Assembly (NCBI RefSeq): GCF_900101095.1
Contig: NZ_FNFM01000012.1
Location: 62,001-126,000 of the forward strand
Origin: Actinopolyspora mzabensis
Lineage (GTDB): Bacteria > Actinomycetota > Actinomycetes > Mycobacteriales > Pseudonocardiaceae
DNA length: 64,000 nt
Direction: 5' to 3'
Positions 55,416 through 64,000 of the stretch are shown one piece after another. Both the position numbers and the translations under genes were made by a program. Each line of letters starts with the position of its first letter. Within the stretch, counting starts at the first letter, position 1. Under the pieces are notes generated by a model, which made no database searches, was not told the DNA's origin, and saw only the letters and a list, made by a program, of their open reading frames with translations.

Positions 55416-56311
55416 CGGTAGCCGGTATGAGCGGGGTGAGCAAGCGCTACGGCGACTTCGTCGCGCTCGACGACGTGTCACTGGGATTCACCGAGAACCG
55501 GATTCACGGATTGCTCGGCCGCAACGGCGCGGGAAAAACGACGATCATGCAGATTCTCACCGGGCAGAATTTCGAGACCTCCGGAAATGTGGAGGTTTTC
55601 GGTGAACACCCCTACGAGAACGCCAGGGTGCTGCGCGACGTCTGCTTCATCAAGGAATCACAGAAGTATCCCGACATGTTCGCGGTCCACCACGCGCTGA
55701 CCGCGGCGAGCCTGGTTTACGAGAACTGGGACGGGGAGCTCGCCGAGGAACTCGTCGAGGAGTTCGCGCTGCCGCTCAAACGACGCATCAGGAAACTCTC
55801 CCGCGGCCAGATGTCGACGGTGGGCATCATCATCGGACTGGCCTCACGTGCACCGCTGACCTTCTTCGACGAGCCGTATCTGGGCCTGGACGCGGTGGCG
55901 CGGCACCGGTTCTACGATCGGCTGCTCGCCGACTACGCCGAACATCCGCGCACCATCGTGCTTTCCACACACCTCATCGACGAGATCAGTGACCTGGTGG
56001 AGCACGTCACCCTCGTGGAGAAGGGCCGAGTACTGCTCGACGAGGACACGGACGAACTTCGTGCCGGCACGGCCACGGTAACCGGACCGGCGCGGGCGGT
56101 GGAGGAGTTCGCGGCGAACCACACCGAGCTGCACCGTGAACAACTCGGTGGTCTTCTCCGGGTCACCCTCAGCGGCGCACTTCCCGAACGGAGCCCGGAG
56201 GACCTGCACGTGGAGCCGGTCTCCCTGCAACAACTCGTCGTACGGACCACCCGACAGGCGACCGGTGAGCAGTTCGTCGGTGCCACGAACGAAAAGGAAA
56301 CCCACTCATGA
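55412..56311 (+). CDS. ABC transporter ATP-binding protein
   Basis: The 299-residue protein has Walker A GRNGAGKTT, the signature LSRGQMSTVGIIIGLAS and Walker B LTFFDEPYLGLDAVA, followed by the switch histidine in VLSTHLIDEISDL. It resembles ATPases of small two-component exporters that shed antibiotics or peptides. It overlaps the permease start by 4 nt. Confidence 0.93.
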   Translation: MTVAGMSGVSKRYGDFVALDDVSLGFTENRIHGLLGRNGAGKTTIMQILTGQNFETSGNVEVFGEHPYENARVLRDVCFIKESQKYPDMFAVHHALTAASLVYENWDGELAEELVEEFALPLKRRIRKLSRGQMSTVGIIIGLASRAPLTFFDEPYLGLDAVARHRFYDRLLADYAEHPRTIVLSTHLIDEISDLVEHVTLVEKGRVLLDEDTDELRAGTATVTGPARAVEEFAANHTELHREQLGGLLRVTLSGALPERSPEDLHVEPVSLQQLVVRTTRQATGEQFVGATNEKETHS

Positions 56312-57006
56312 GGCGCCTGCTCAACGTCAGCCGAATCCAGCTGGTCAACGTTCCGGTCATGCTCGGTCTGCCACTGCTGGTACTCGGGTTGGCATTCCTC
56401 CTCAATGTGGCGATCTTCGCGATGATCAGCGACTCGGCCCGGGCGGGCGAACCGGTCAGCGGGGCGATGGTCTCGATCTACTTCGTCCTGCTGTCGGTGC
56501 ACCTGCAGACCATGACCCAGGTCTTTCCGTTCGCCGCCGGTCTCAGCGTCACCCGCCGTACGTTCTTCGGAGCCACGACACTGGTGGTACTGGGGCAGTC
56601 ACTGCTCTACGGAATCCTGCTGACCCTGCTGAAGCTGGTCGAAGCCGGCACCGACGGCTGGGGGCTGGGGATGCGGTTCTTCGGACTGCCCTTCCTGGTG
56701 CAGGACAATCCGCTGCTGCAGCTGCTGATCTACACCGCGCCGCTCCTGCTGCTGTCGTTCATCGGCGTCTGGGTCGGCATCGTGTTCAAGCGGTGGGGCC
56801 AGCCGGGGGTCTACACGGTCGTGATCGGCGTCGGATTGCTGGCCGTGCTGTTCGCCTTCCTGGCCACCTGGCGGGGATGGTGGGCCTCGATCGGAGCCTT
56901 CTTCGTCGAGCAGTCACCGCTGGCGTTGCTGTTCGCCTACCCGCTGGGTCTGGCAGCGGTGTTCGCCGCTGCCGGTTACCTGACGATCCGCCGCGCGATT
57001 CCGTAG
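56308..57006 (+). CDS. ABC transporter permease
   Basis: The 232-residue protein has about six hydrophobic helices and no clear soluble domain. It is the membrane partner of the ATPase at 55412 and ends the GntR-regulated operon; a hairpin lies 40 nt after its stop. The exported substrate is unknown. Confidence 0.88.
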   Translation: MRRLLNVSRIQLVNVPVMLGLPLLVLGLAFLLNVAIFAMISDSARAGEPVSGAMVSIYFVLLSVHLQTMTQVFPFAAGLSVTRRTFFGATTLVVLGQSLLYGILLTLLKLVEAGTDGWGLGMRFFGLPFLVQDNPLLQLLIYTAPLLLLSFIGVWVGIVFKRWGQPGVYTVVIGVGLLAVLFAFLATWRGWWASIGAFFVEQSPLALLFAYPLGLAAVFAAAGYLTIRRAIP

Positions 57007-57046
57007 GAACCGCCTCGGCGGGGCCCAACGGCGAAACCACCGAGGA

Positions 57047-57085
57047 CACCCGGTCCGGACCGAACGAGCACGGAAGGACCGGGTG
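57047..57085 (+). terminator. Hairpin after the GntR/ABC operon
   Basis: CACCCGGTCC and GGACCGGGTG form a perfect 10-bp stem with a 19-nt loop, 41 nt past the permease stop. Confidence 0.6.
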
Positions 57086-57164
57086 GCATTCGTCCGGAAT
57101 GCACGGTCGCACGACTCGTGGCAGCTTGGTCGCAACCGCACATCCACTGGGGGACGGTGACCAC

Positions 57165-58424
57165 GTGACCGCGCCGAACGGGATCAGCGCACGATACGAG
57201 GGTGCGGTGCTGATCGACGGCACCGGTGACGATCCGATCCCCGGCTCCGTGCTGATCGTCGACGGCGGGGGAACGATCACCTACGCGGGTGCGGCCGACG
57301 CGGCCCCGCCCCAGGACGCGACACCAGTGGTCGACCTGTCGGGGCTCACGCTGCTACCGGGATTTTTCGACTGCCACGTGCACTTCGGGCTGGGCGGGGA
57401 CATGATGTCGTCCCTGCGGAACATGGCGGCACCACCGAGCCTGCGGAGCTTCGAGACCGCCCACCGAATGCGGGAAACACTGCACGCGGGGATCACGACC
57501 GCACGCGACCTCGGCGGTATCGACGCGGGCTATCGGCAGGCCCAGCAACGAGGGCTGCTCGAAGGACCACGGCTGCGGGTCGCGGGCCGCATGTTGGGGC
57601 CTACCGGTGGGCACTCCGATTTCACCCTGCCCGACGGATCGTGCCCGGATCCGGGACTCGGAAGCGTCGTGGACACCCCGGAACAGGCCCGACGGGAATC
57701 ACGGACGCTGCTTCGCGACGGGGCCGACTGGCTCAAGGTCTGCGCGACCGGGGGAATGTCGACTCCCTCGGACGATCCGGAGGACGTGGGCTTGGACGAG
57801 GAAACCATCCGGATCGTGGTCGGCGAGGCAGCCGACCGCCGAAGGGACGGCGTGGCCGCGCACTCGCAGGGAACTGTCGGGATTCACAACGCGCTGCGCG
57901 CGGGGGTGACCAGTCTCGAGCACGGCTACGGACTCGACCGGCAGGGCAGCGAGCTGATGCTGCGCAACGGGACCGTGCTGGTGCCCACCCTCTCGGCGGC
58001 GCTGCGGATGCCGGAACGCGGCACCGTGCCGGACTACCTGTGGCAGAAGAAGCACCGCTGGGCGGACCGCTGCCGGTCCAACATCGCCGAAGCGGTGGCG
58101 GCCGGTGTCCCGGTAGTGCTGGGCACCGATTCCGGGATCGGTCCGCACGCGAACAACCTGGAGGAGTTGCGGCATCTCGTCGACGTCGGGTTGAGCCCGC
58201 TGGAGGCGATCAAGGCCGGCACCGGGGATTCGGCACGAGTGCTGGGGCTGCGGGACCAGGTGGGAACGCTGTCCGCCGGCATGCTCGCGGACTTCGTGGT
58301 TACCGACGTCGACCCGCTGCGCGACATCGCGGAGCTGGCCGATCCCGCCGCCGTGGTACTCGTCGCCCAGGCAGGTGAGATCCGCAAGAACACGCTCGGG
58401 AGCAGGGCCGCTTCCGTCTCGTAG
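57165..58424 (+). CDS. Metal-dependent amidohydrolase
   Basis: The 419-residue protein has the amidohydrolase metal site: HxH in FFDCHVHFGLGG, a lysine in ADWLKVCATGGMSTPSDD that is carboxylated in relatives, histidines in VAAHSQG and LEHGYGLD, and the final aspartate in VLGTDSGIG. It resembles imidazolonepropionase- and Xaa-Pro-dipeptidase-like members (hydrolysis of cyclic amides or dipeptides); substrate unknown. I chose GTG at 57165 (GGGGGA upstream); ATG at 57099 is possible but has no site. Confidence 0.9.
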   Translation: MTAPNGISARYEGAVLIDGTGDDPIPGSVLIVDGGGTITYAGAADAAPPQDATPVVDLSGLTLLPGFFDCHVHFGLGGDMMSSLRNMAAPPSLRSFETAHRMRETLHAGITTARDLGGIDAGYRQAQQRGLLEGPRLRVAGRMLGPTGGHSDFTLPDGSCPDPGLGSVVDTPEQARRESRTLLRDGADWLKVCATGGMSTPSDDPEDVGLDEETIRIVVGEAADRRRDGVAAHSQGTVGIHNALRAGVTSLEHGYGLDRQGSELMLRNGTVLVPTLSAALRMPERGTVPDYLWQKKHRWADRCRSNIAEAVAAGVPVVLGTDSGIGPHANNLEELRHLVDVGLSPLEAIKAGTGDSARVLGLRDQVGTLSAGMLADFVVTDVDPLRDIAELADPAAVVLVAQAGEIRKNTLGSRAASVS

Positions 58425-58495
58425 CGACAGTGGGCGGCATCGGCCACGCCCCGCGCGAGTGGCGTTCCGGCCACCACACCACGAAGACCCGGTGT

Positions 58496-59863
58496 TCACA
58501 CGTTCCCGGACATGGCCGGTTCCCGCGTGTCGTCCCGCTCCGCTTTCCGGCCGAGCTCGGCGGTCGGTACTCGGTGGGTTTCCTTCCCCGAAGCCACCGC
58601 GATCGCGTTGACCACGCAGAGCGCACCGACGAACATCGAGACACCGAACCAGCTCCGTTCACCGGAACCGGCCAGCCACACCGCCAGGCTCGGCATGAAA
58701 CCCGCGATGGCGAAACCGATCTGGGTTCCGATCGCCATTCCGGACAATCGCACCCTGGTGGTGAACATCTCCCCGTAGAAGGCGGGCCACACCCCGTTCG
58801 CGGCACTGTAGACAACCCCGAACATCACTATGCCGAACACCAGGATGAGCACCCTGTTGTCCACGGATATGGACCACAGGTAGGCGAACATGAGTACGCC
58901 ACTGCCCAACGAGCCGGCGATGAACACGGGTTTGCGTCCAATGCGGTCGGCCAGCTTCGCGCACAGTGGAATGGCGAACAGCGCGGTGATGTTGGCCAGC
59001 ACCCCCACCCAGAGCATGAAAGCGCGGTCCACGCCGAGGCTGACCGCGTAATCCAAGGCGAAGACCGTGAAGATCGTGCTCACCGAGGCGATGACGGCGG
59101 CGACCACGATGCGCAGCACGGCGGCCCAGTGATCCCGGAACAGCACCGCTGTCGGCAGTTGCGCGACCTCGCTGCCGGAAACCTCCTTCTTGAACTCGGG
59201 GGTCTCGTCGAGAGTCTGTCGAATGACGAAACCGATGAGCACGACCACGGCGCTGATCCAGAACGGGATTCGCCACCCCCATGCGAACAGCTGCTCCTCG
59301 GGAAGTGCCGCGATCGGCAGGAACACTGCCGTTGCCAGGATCTGACCACCCTGGGTGCCGCTGAGCGTGAAGCTCGTGTAGTAGGCGCGTTTGTTCTCGG
59401 GTGAGTGCTCGAGGGTCATCGAGTTGGCACCGGCCTGCTCACCGGCTGCCGAAACTCCCTGCAGCAATCGCAGCACGACGAGCGCGATCGGGGCGGCCAC
59501 TCCGATGTCGTTGTAGGTGGGAAGGCAGCCCACCAGGAACGTGGACATTCCCATCAACAGCAGGGTCAGGACGAGCACCCGCTTTCGCCCGAGCCGATCC
59601 CCCAAGTGTCCGAGGAACAGCGCGCCCAGCGGGCGGGCCACGTACCCCACCCCGAAGGTCGCGAGGGAAAGCAGGGTACCGGTCACCGGGTCGGCCTCGG
59701 GAAAGAAGATCCGCTGGAACACCAGAGCGGCCGCCGTGCCGTAGATGAAGAAGTCGTAGTACTCGAGTGCGCTGCCGATCCATCCCGCCAGTGCCGCTCT
59801 GCGCGGTCTTCCTGCCTTCGGGGTCATCCCTCGCTCCGTCGAGGCGTCCGCGTAATCGCTCAC
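58496..59863 (-). CDS. MFS transporter, metabolite:H+ symporter family
   Basis: The 455-residue protein has twelve predicted helices and the MHS-type signatures AALAGWIGSALEYYDFFIYG, GYVARPLGALFLGHLGDRLG and RKRVLVLTLLLMG. Members import organic acids such as shikimate, citrate or alpha-ketoglutarate. GTG at 59863 follows AAGGAG. The perfect inverted repeat at 60046 lies in its promoter region, and the adjacent TetR and shikimate-dehydrogenase-like genes suggest shikimate or quinate as substrate. Confidence 0.93.
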   Translation of the reverse strand: MSDYADASTERGMTPKAGRPRRAALAGWIGSALEYYDFFIYGTAAALVFQRIFFPEADPVTGTLLSLATFGVGYVARPLGALFLGHLGDRLGRKRVLVLTLLLMGMSTFLVGCLPTYNDIGVAAPIALVVLRLLQGVSAAGEQAGANSMTLEHSPENKRAYYTSFTLSGTQGGQILATAVFLPIAALPEEQLFAWGWRIPFWISAVVVLIGFVIRQTLDETPEFKKEVSGSEVAQLPTAVLFRDHWAAVLRIVVAAVIASVSTIFTVFALDYAVSLGVDRAFMLWVGVLANITALFAIPLCAKLADRIGRKPVFIAGSLGSGVLMFAYLWSISVDNRVLILVFGIVMFGVVYSAANGVWPAFYGEMFTTRVRLSGMAIGTQIGFAIAGFMPSLAVWLAGSGERSWFGVSMFVGALCVVNAIAVASGKETHRVPTAELGRKAERDDTREPAMSGNV

Positions 59864-60045
59864 GGTGGCTCCTTCGTCGCCGTGTCGCAGTGTGGCCGGC
59901 TGGGGACACGGTCCGGCCCTCTCCCGGTTTCGTGCCACGAGCTCCGGTTCGCCAGGGTGAGGCGCGAATTCGGCTCGTGCGCCGAGCCGCCGGTCCCGTG
60001 GTGACGGGACCCCGCACGACTCGGTTACAGGCCATGGGCTACGTA

Positions 60046-60061
60046 TTAACTAGTTAGTTAA
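60046..60061. promoter_or_regulatory. Perfect 7-2-7 inverted repeat, likely TetR operator
   Basis: TTAACTAGTTAGTTAA is a perfect inverted repeat (TTAACTA-GT-TAGTTAA). It lies about 180 nt before the transporter start and 60 nt past the tetR stop. A TTAACTA half-site recurs at 60996-61002, upstream of the shikimate-dehydrogenase-like gene, which suggests one regulator acts at both. Confidence 0.6.
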
Positions 60062-60124
60062 GTACAGCAGCGTGGGGCGGCTCACGCCCTGTGTCAAGCC
60101 CTCGTCGCCGCGACTCGCTCGCTT

Positions 60125-60799
60125 TCAGCGAGCGGTCAGATAGTCCAGCACCATGTCGCCGAGCATGGTGCGGTAGTGCGCGCGGTACCTCGGATCCAGC
60201 ATGTCGCGGTCGAAAATGGCCTTGAACGTGTGCCGGTTGGCGGTGCGGAACACGCAGAAGGCACTGATCATCATGTGCACGTCGAGGGCATCCACATCAT
60301 CGCGGAACTCACCTTCCGCGCGCCCGCTGCGCAGGATCTCGCTCAGCACTTCCAGCACGGGATCGGCCAGCCCCGGGAGGCTCTCCGACTTCGCGATGTG
60401 CTTGGCACCGTGGATGTTCTCGATCGTGACGAGTCGGATGAAGTGGGGATGCGACTCGTGATGGTCGAAGGTCAGCTCCGCCAACCGCCGGATGGCCTCC
60501 CGGGGGCCGAGCCCTTGGACGTCCACTTCCCGTTCGCTCGCCCTGATCATCTCGTAGGCGCGTTCCAGGGCAGCCAGGTAGAGATTCTCCTTGCTCTGGA
60601 AGTAGTAGTAGATCATCCGCTTGGTAGTACGCGTCTTGGCCGCGATCTCGTCCACTCGGGCTCCCGCATACCCCTGTTCGGAGAACTCGGTGGTGGCGAC
60701 GTCGAGAATGTCGGCCCGGGTACGGTCCGCGTCGCGTACTCGTTCGGCGGTGGGCGTGACCGCTTCCGGCTGTGGCTCGTCGAACGACGATGGATCCAC
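60125..60799 (-). CDS. TetR-family transcriptional regulator
   Basis: The 224-residue protein has an N-terminal TetR helix-turn-helix (about residues 28-75: ILDVATTEFSEQGYAGARVD, KTRTTKRMIYYYFQSKENLY) and a C-terminal ligand-binding domain (RRLAELTFDHHESHPHFIR, SGRAEGEFRDDVDALDVHMM). It lies between the transporter gene (same strand) and the divergent dehydrogenase gene, so it should regulate this catabolic module in response to an aromatic precursor. Confidence 0.93.
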   Translation of the reverse strand: MDPSSFDEPQPEAVTPTAERVRDADRTRADILDVATTEFSEQGYAGARVDEIAAKTRTTKRMIYYYFQSKENLYLAALERAYEMIRASEREVDVQGLGPREAIRRLAELTFDHHESHPHFIRLVTIENIHGAKHIAKSESLPGLADPVLEVLSEILRSGRAEGEFRDDVDALDVHMMISAFCVFRTANRHTFKAIFDRDMLDPRYRAHYRTMLGDMVLDYLTAR

Positions 60800-61075
60800 C
60801 GCTCCCCCTATACCGCCGCGAACATCGGGTTATCCAAGCCTAGTAGTGCTCCCTCGATCCCCGCCGTGCCCGTTCGGGATCGAACGTCGCCTCTTCGGGG
60901 GCGGAGCCCACCGCCCCCGAGAAGCACGCGAAAGGCCCGTCTCCACTGCGTATCGGAGAGTACTCCCACCGGAAACGCGGAAGCTCGTCATATTTTTAAC
61001 TATCTGGTACGTTCACTAGCGGGTTGGCACAGGCCCCGCAGAAGATCTGCGAACACCCCCTTGAGGAAGATCCGT

Positions 61076-61978
61076 ATGTCCGACACGCCCGGCCACCTCA
61101 CGGGACTGATCGGTTCCGGAATCGGGCCGTCGCTGTCCCCGGCGCTGCATCACCGGGAAGCGGACGCACTCGGGATCCGCTACCTTTACCGCCGGTTCGA
61201 TCTCGATCCGAGCGATCACCCCGGCGATGCGTTCGGCGAGCTGCTGCGGGCCGCTCGAGCTTGCGGCTTCGACGGACTCAACATCACTCATCCGTACAAA
61301 CGACTCGCGACGGCGCACCTCGACGAGCTCTCCCCGGACGCGGCGGCACTGAACGCCGTCAACACTGTCGTCTTCGGCAGCCACGGAGCCGTCGGACACA
61401 ACACCGACTGGTCCGGCTTCGCTCGCGCACTGGACAGCGGACTACCGGATGCTCCGCTCGGCACCGTCGTGCTACTCGGTGCGGGTGGAGCCGGCTCGGC
61501 CGTCGCACACGCGCTGTCGACACTCGGAGCCGGATCGATCCACATCGCCGATGCCGATCCGGACCGAAGTTCCGAGCTCGCCGAGGCCGTCAACGAACGT
61601 TGCTCCGGCATCCTGGCCCACAGCGAACCGATGGACCATGCGGGCATGCTGCCGAAGCCCCTACTCGATCGTGCTGACGGCCTGGTGCAGGCGACCCCCA
61701 CGGGAATGGCCGAACACCCGGGGATGCCGATTCCGGCCGAATCGCTGCGCGCCGGGATGTGGGTAGCCGAAGTGGTCTATCGCCCGCTGCGCACCGAACT
61801 CGTACGCGCTGCACTCGCCAGGGGATGCCGAGTGCTGGACGGCGGACGCATGGCGGTGTTCCAGGCCGCGGACTCGTTCCGCCTGTTCACCGGGGTCGAG
61901 CCCGACGCGGAACGGATGCTGCGTCACTTCGCGAGGCTAACCGAAACCGAAGGTACGAACACCCGTGTCCGCGGTTGA
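61076..61978 (+). CDS. Shikimate/quinate dehydrogenase-like protein
   Basis: The 300-residue protein has the shikimate dehydrogenase features: substrate-binding SLSP (GIGPSLSPALH), the catalytic lysine in NITHPYKRLA, the conserved aspartate in HNTDWSGFARAL and the Rossmann motif LLGAGGAGSAVAHALSTLG. The residue after the second strand of the nucleotide domain is acidic (HIADADPDRS), which favours NAD over NADP, as in quinate/shikimate dehydrogenases for catabolism. ATG at 61076 has GAGGAAG upstream. A housekeeping aroE is not excluded, but the neighbouring regulator and transporter suggest uptake and oxidation of quinate or shikimate. Confidence 0.92.
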   Translation: MSDTPGHLTGLIGSGIGPSLSPALHHREADALGIRYLYRRFDLDPSDHPGDAFGELLRAARACGFDGLNITHPYKRLATAHLDELSPDAAALNAVNTVVFGSHGAVGHNTDWSGFARALDSGLPDAPLGTVVLLGAGGAGSAVAHALSTLGAGSIHIADADPDRSSELAEAVNERCSGILAHSEPMDHAGMLPKPLLDRADGLVQATPTGMAEHPGMPIPAESLRAGMWVAEVVYRPLRTELVRAALARGCRVLDGGRMAVFQAADSFRLFTGVEPDAERMLRHFARLTETEGTNTRVRG

Positions 61979-62045
61979 GTACGTTTCGCACGGGAGCTCG
62001 CCGGTCGGTCGCACGTTCAACGGTGCCGCGCGAGTTTCCGTGAGA

Positions 62046-62207
62046 TCACTTGACGAGGTCGGCACGCCAGCGTCCGATCTCGGTGAACCAGGAGCGCGGC
62101 TGCCACGTGGAATCGATCCCGGCGTGGTCCGGCCCGGAAACCTCGGTTTCTTCTGGCGATCGGACCTCGGAAGAGACCGTCTCGCTCTGAACGTCCTGCT
62201 CGCGCAT
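62046..62207 (-). CDS. Possible small protein, unknown function
   Basis: A 53-codon minus-strand frame starts MREQDVQSETVSSEVRSP and ends WFTEIGRWRADLVK. Third-position GC is high as in real genes here, and GGTGAG stands six bases before the ATG. The acidic N-terminal part and a Trp/Arg-rich C-terminus recall precursor peptides, but no modification enzyme is nearby in the window, so its nature is open. Confidence 0.4.
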   Translation of the reverse strand: MREQDVQSETVSSEVRSPEETEVSGPDHAGIDSTWQPRSWFTEIGRWRADLVK

Positions 62208-64000
62208 CGTCGTCTCACCACTCCCAGGGCGGTCGGCCGCGACCGCCGAGCACCTGCCCCGGGCTCCGGCGGTCACAGTTCGTTGGCTCCGCCAACGATG
62301 CGGACGAAATCGCGGTAGCACAAGTGAATCTTTCTACATTATCTGGTAGCAAAACTTCAATTTTGATTTCGTGCTGGTCACGCCGTCGACACAGGTGGAG
62401 CACCCGGCGGGACGCCTCCGTTCGGAATGCGGATGACACGGCTGCCCACTCACCGCACCCGAGCCGGAGGCCGCCACGGAGAGCAGCCGAGCCAACCGCA
62501 CGGGATGCGCCCGGTAACCGCTCCCCTGCACACCCGCGCCGAGAGCAGGCGCCCGAGCTGTACCCGATATGCGGAGAATTCGGTTCGGAATACGAGGGGA
62601 CGGATTCACGCATCCGCTGCCACCCCTCCGGATCCTCCGGGGAGCTGTAGGATTTTCGGTTCGAATCCAACCAACAGGAATAACGATTCGATACCGGAAG
62701 CGTCGCAGGGGGGTTCTGCAGCCCAAAAACGGACAGCATTCCGCCGCCCGAACAGCCACGTGATGCGCGGCAAACACATCGAAACACTGCCGAGAAGAAC
62801 GTCGCAACGGGAGCACTCCATCCCGCATCACGTGGATCGCCTTTCGTCCCCAAGCCGCGACCGTGTGGAAATCGGGCTCGATGACTCATCGAAATCTGCC
62901 GCGGACCTGCGCGACGAGCTCTTCACGGAAAGTCCGCTCGGTAGATCAGCGCGTGGGATACTTGCCGACTCTCACCGCTGGAGACCGGATGCCGGGTTAA
63001 TCACCACGCCGTCTCGGAAGTCCCTCCCGAATGGAGATTCGGGAGAAGCCGCGGTAGTGCTGAGCGCGCCAGGGTTACTCGCGGAATGGCACGCCCGGCG
63101 GTCGGTTACCGGCACGCGAGTCGGAGCCTCGCCGCACTACGGACACATCCAGTAACCAACTGAGCCACGTGCCCAGTGTCCGTGCGATGGGGTCGACTCA
63201 CGCACCGGAACCACTCGACCGAATCAGGATGAACAGACGAACCAACCCGAGGTCCTCGAAGCCCGCTCGGTCCTGCGAGGATCCCGAGAGGGATGTTCGG
63301 TACTTCCGACACAGGAAGCGCCACGCCGGTCGGCTAGCCAACGAAAAACATCAGCCGGAAAAGAAACGATCGCTGATCGTCGTCGCACGCGCCCCCACGT
63401 CTGATCCTGACCGATGATGCGCGGTGTTCATCCGGACGGTAAATGTGTTCTCCCTGTAACCAGCGATGCTATAAACCGTGCAACATATGTTTACACCTCC
63501 TTCGCGGAATCACGCTGTTCCACCGTGCTCTCCGGTCAGCCATGCCCCGGCCAACGCCCGTTCCGACCAAAGCAAGGTCGAACCGGCACCGGTACCGACG
63601 AACACTACGGAAAGCTCGCATCGCACTCGCTGATCAAAAGCTTATACACCGAATGTGGACCTCGACAAACGCTCACTCCGGGAAACACACGAACGAGCTA
63701 CTAACACCGTAACGAAGATCCGGGGGCATCGCCCGGACAAAAATGACGAAATTAATTCACAACGCGGCGTAGTGCCTCCCCCGCGGCTCACCGACCGGGG
63801 GCATGCCCACTTCACGGCTCGACCCCACTTCACGGCTCGACCCGAGCTCCGAATCAGAGCCGACCACTACGTGTAGAGCGGCTCTTCGCGGGATACCCGA
63901 ATGGACAGGTCATTGGTGTGCCCGGGCCATACCTGGCCGAGGGATGCGGGGTTGAACCCACAGCCACGTCTTCCCGGGGATACACGGGGTGTTCTCGTTC
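62208..64000. other. Gene-poor right-hand end
   Basis: About 1.8 kb in which frames on both strands are short, arginine-rich and without domains. Parts are AT-rich (62330-62370, 63460-63500). It contains the 18-bp duplication at 63807. A GTTGAACCC sequence near 63950 is not part of a tRNA. It may be the flank of a gene outside the window. Confidence 0.5.
63807..63842. repeat. Tandem duplication of an 18-bp unit
   Basis: CCACTTCACGGCTCGACC occurs twice head to tail without mismatch in non-coding sequence. Two copies only; the role is unknown and it could be a simple slippage duplication. Confidence 0.85.

Noticed and set aside
63940-63965. A T-loop-like GGGTTCAACCC on the minus strand
   Set aside because: The flanking bases do not form a T-stem and no anticodon arm or acceptor stem can be built.

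Overview
The window comes from a high-GC actinomycete, most likely in the Pseudonocardiales or a related group. The gene content points there: GntR, IclR, LacI, TetR and AraC regulators, a folP2-gpgS pair arranged as in mycobacteria, TspO, GCS2-type carboxylate-amine ligase, repeated universal stress proteins, and GTG/TTG starts preceded by strong GGAGG sites. A dimethylglycine-dehydrogenase/ETF operon and a glucosylglycerate-type enzyme fit a species that handles betaine-like osmolytes, possibly a halophile, but this is inference. I found no rRNA, tRNA, insertion sequence or CRISPR array.

Left edge, 1-5.8 kb: this looks like the border of a natural-product cluster. It holds the start of a fatty-acyl-AMP ligase, a SAM O-methyltransferase, a single ORF joining a flavin reductase to tryptophan 2,3-dioxygenase, a flavin-dependent tryptophan halogenase and a LuxR-type regulator with a degenerate receiver. 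Together the halogenase, reductase and dioxygenase should give chlorinated (N-formyl)kynurenine, as in the taromycin chlorokynurenine pathway. The reductase-dioxygenase fusion, with a possible internal start, is the most unusual thing in the window.

6-19 kb: accessory metabolism. It contains a glycogen-debranching-like glycosidase with a divergent LacI regulator, TspO, an AraC regulator with a DHFR-like reductase, an MBL-hydrolase remnant that has lost its metal-binding half, a second DHFR-like reductase, a crotonase lacking the usual catalytic glutamates, a two-subunit CoA-transferase with a divergent IclR regulator, and a GntR-MFS pair.

19-33.5 kb: a stress and fermentation island. It has universal stress proteins, a CBS-domain protein, DUF3303, Hsp20, phosphoketolase and acetate kinase (sugar phosphate to acetyl phosphate to ATP), then a dimethylglycine-dehydrogenase-like enzyme with its own EtfB/EtfA. 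It ends with a conserved hypothetical protein, a frameshifted DUF2267 gene and another universal stress protein.

33.6-38 kb: a zinc ABC transporter operon (substrate-binding protein, ATPase and permease with 4-nt overlaps) behind a Zur-like dyad, followed by a decayed zone with a PucR-type regulator remnant and the C-terminal end of a FAD monooxygenase.

38-58.4 kb: mostly housekeeping and envelope genes. These are a TRIC-type channel, a FUSC membrane protein, a GCS2 ligase, a Tat-exported beta-helix protein, an AhpD-like protein, type II NADH dehydrogenase, a LigB-like protein, gpgS, folP2, a pyrimidine reductase, a small secreted protein, an S4 protein, a luciferase-like oxidoreductase, a SnoaL-like protein, a GntR/ABC exporter operon and an amidohydrolase.

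58.5-62 kb: a shikimate/quinate module with an MHS-type transporter, a TetR regulator and a shikimate dehydrogenase-like enzyme, with a perfect 7-2-7 inverted repeat before the transporter. The last 1.8 kb is gene-poor apart from one possible 53-residue ORF just before it and an 18-bp tandem duplication.
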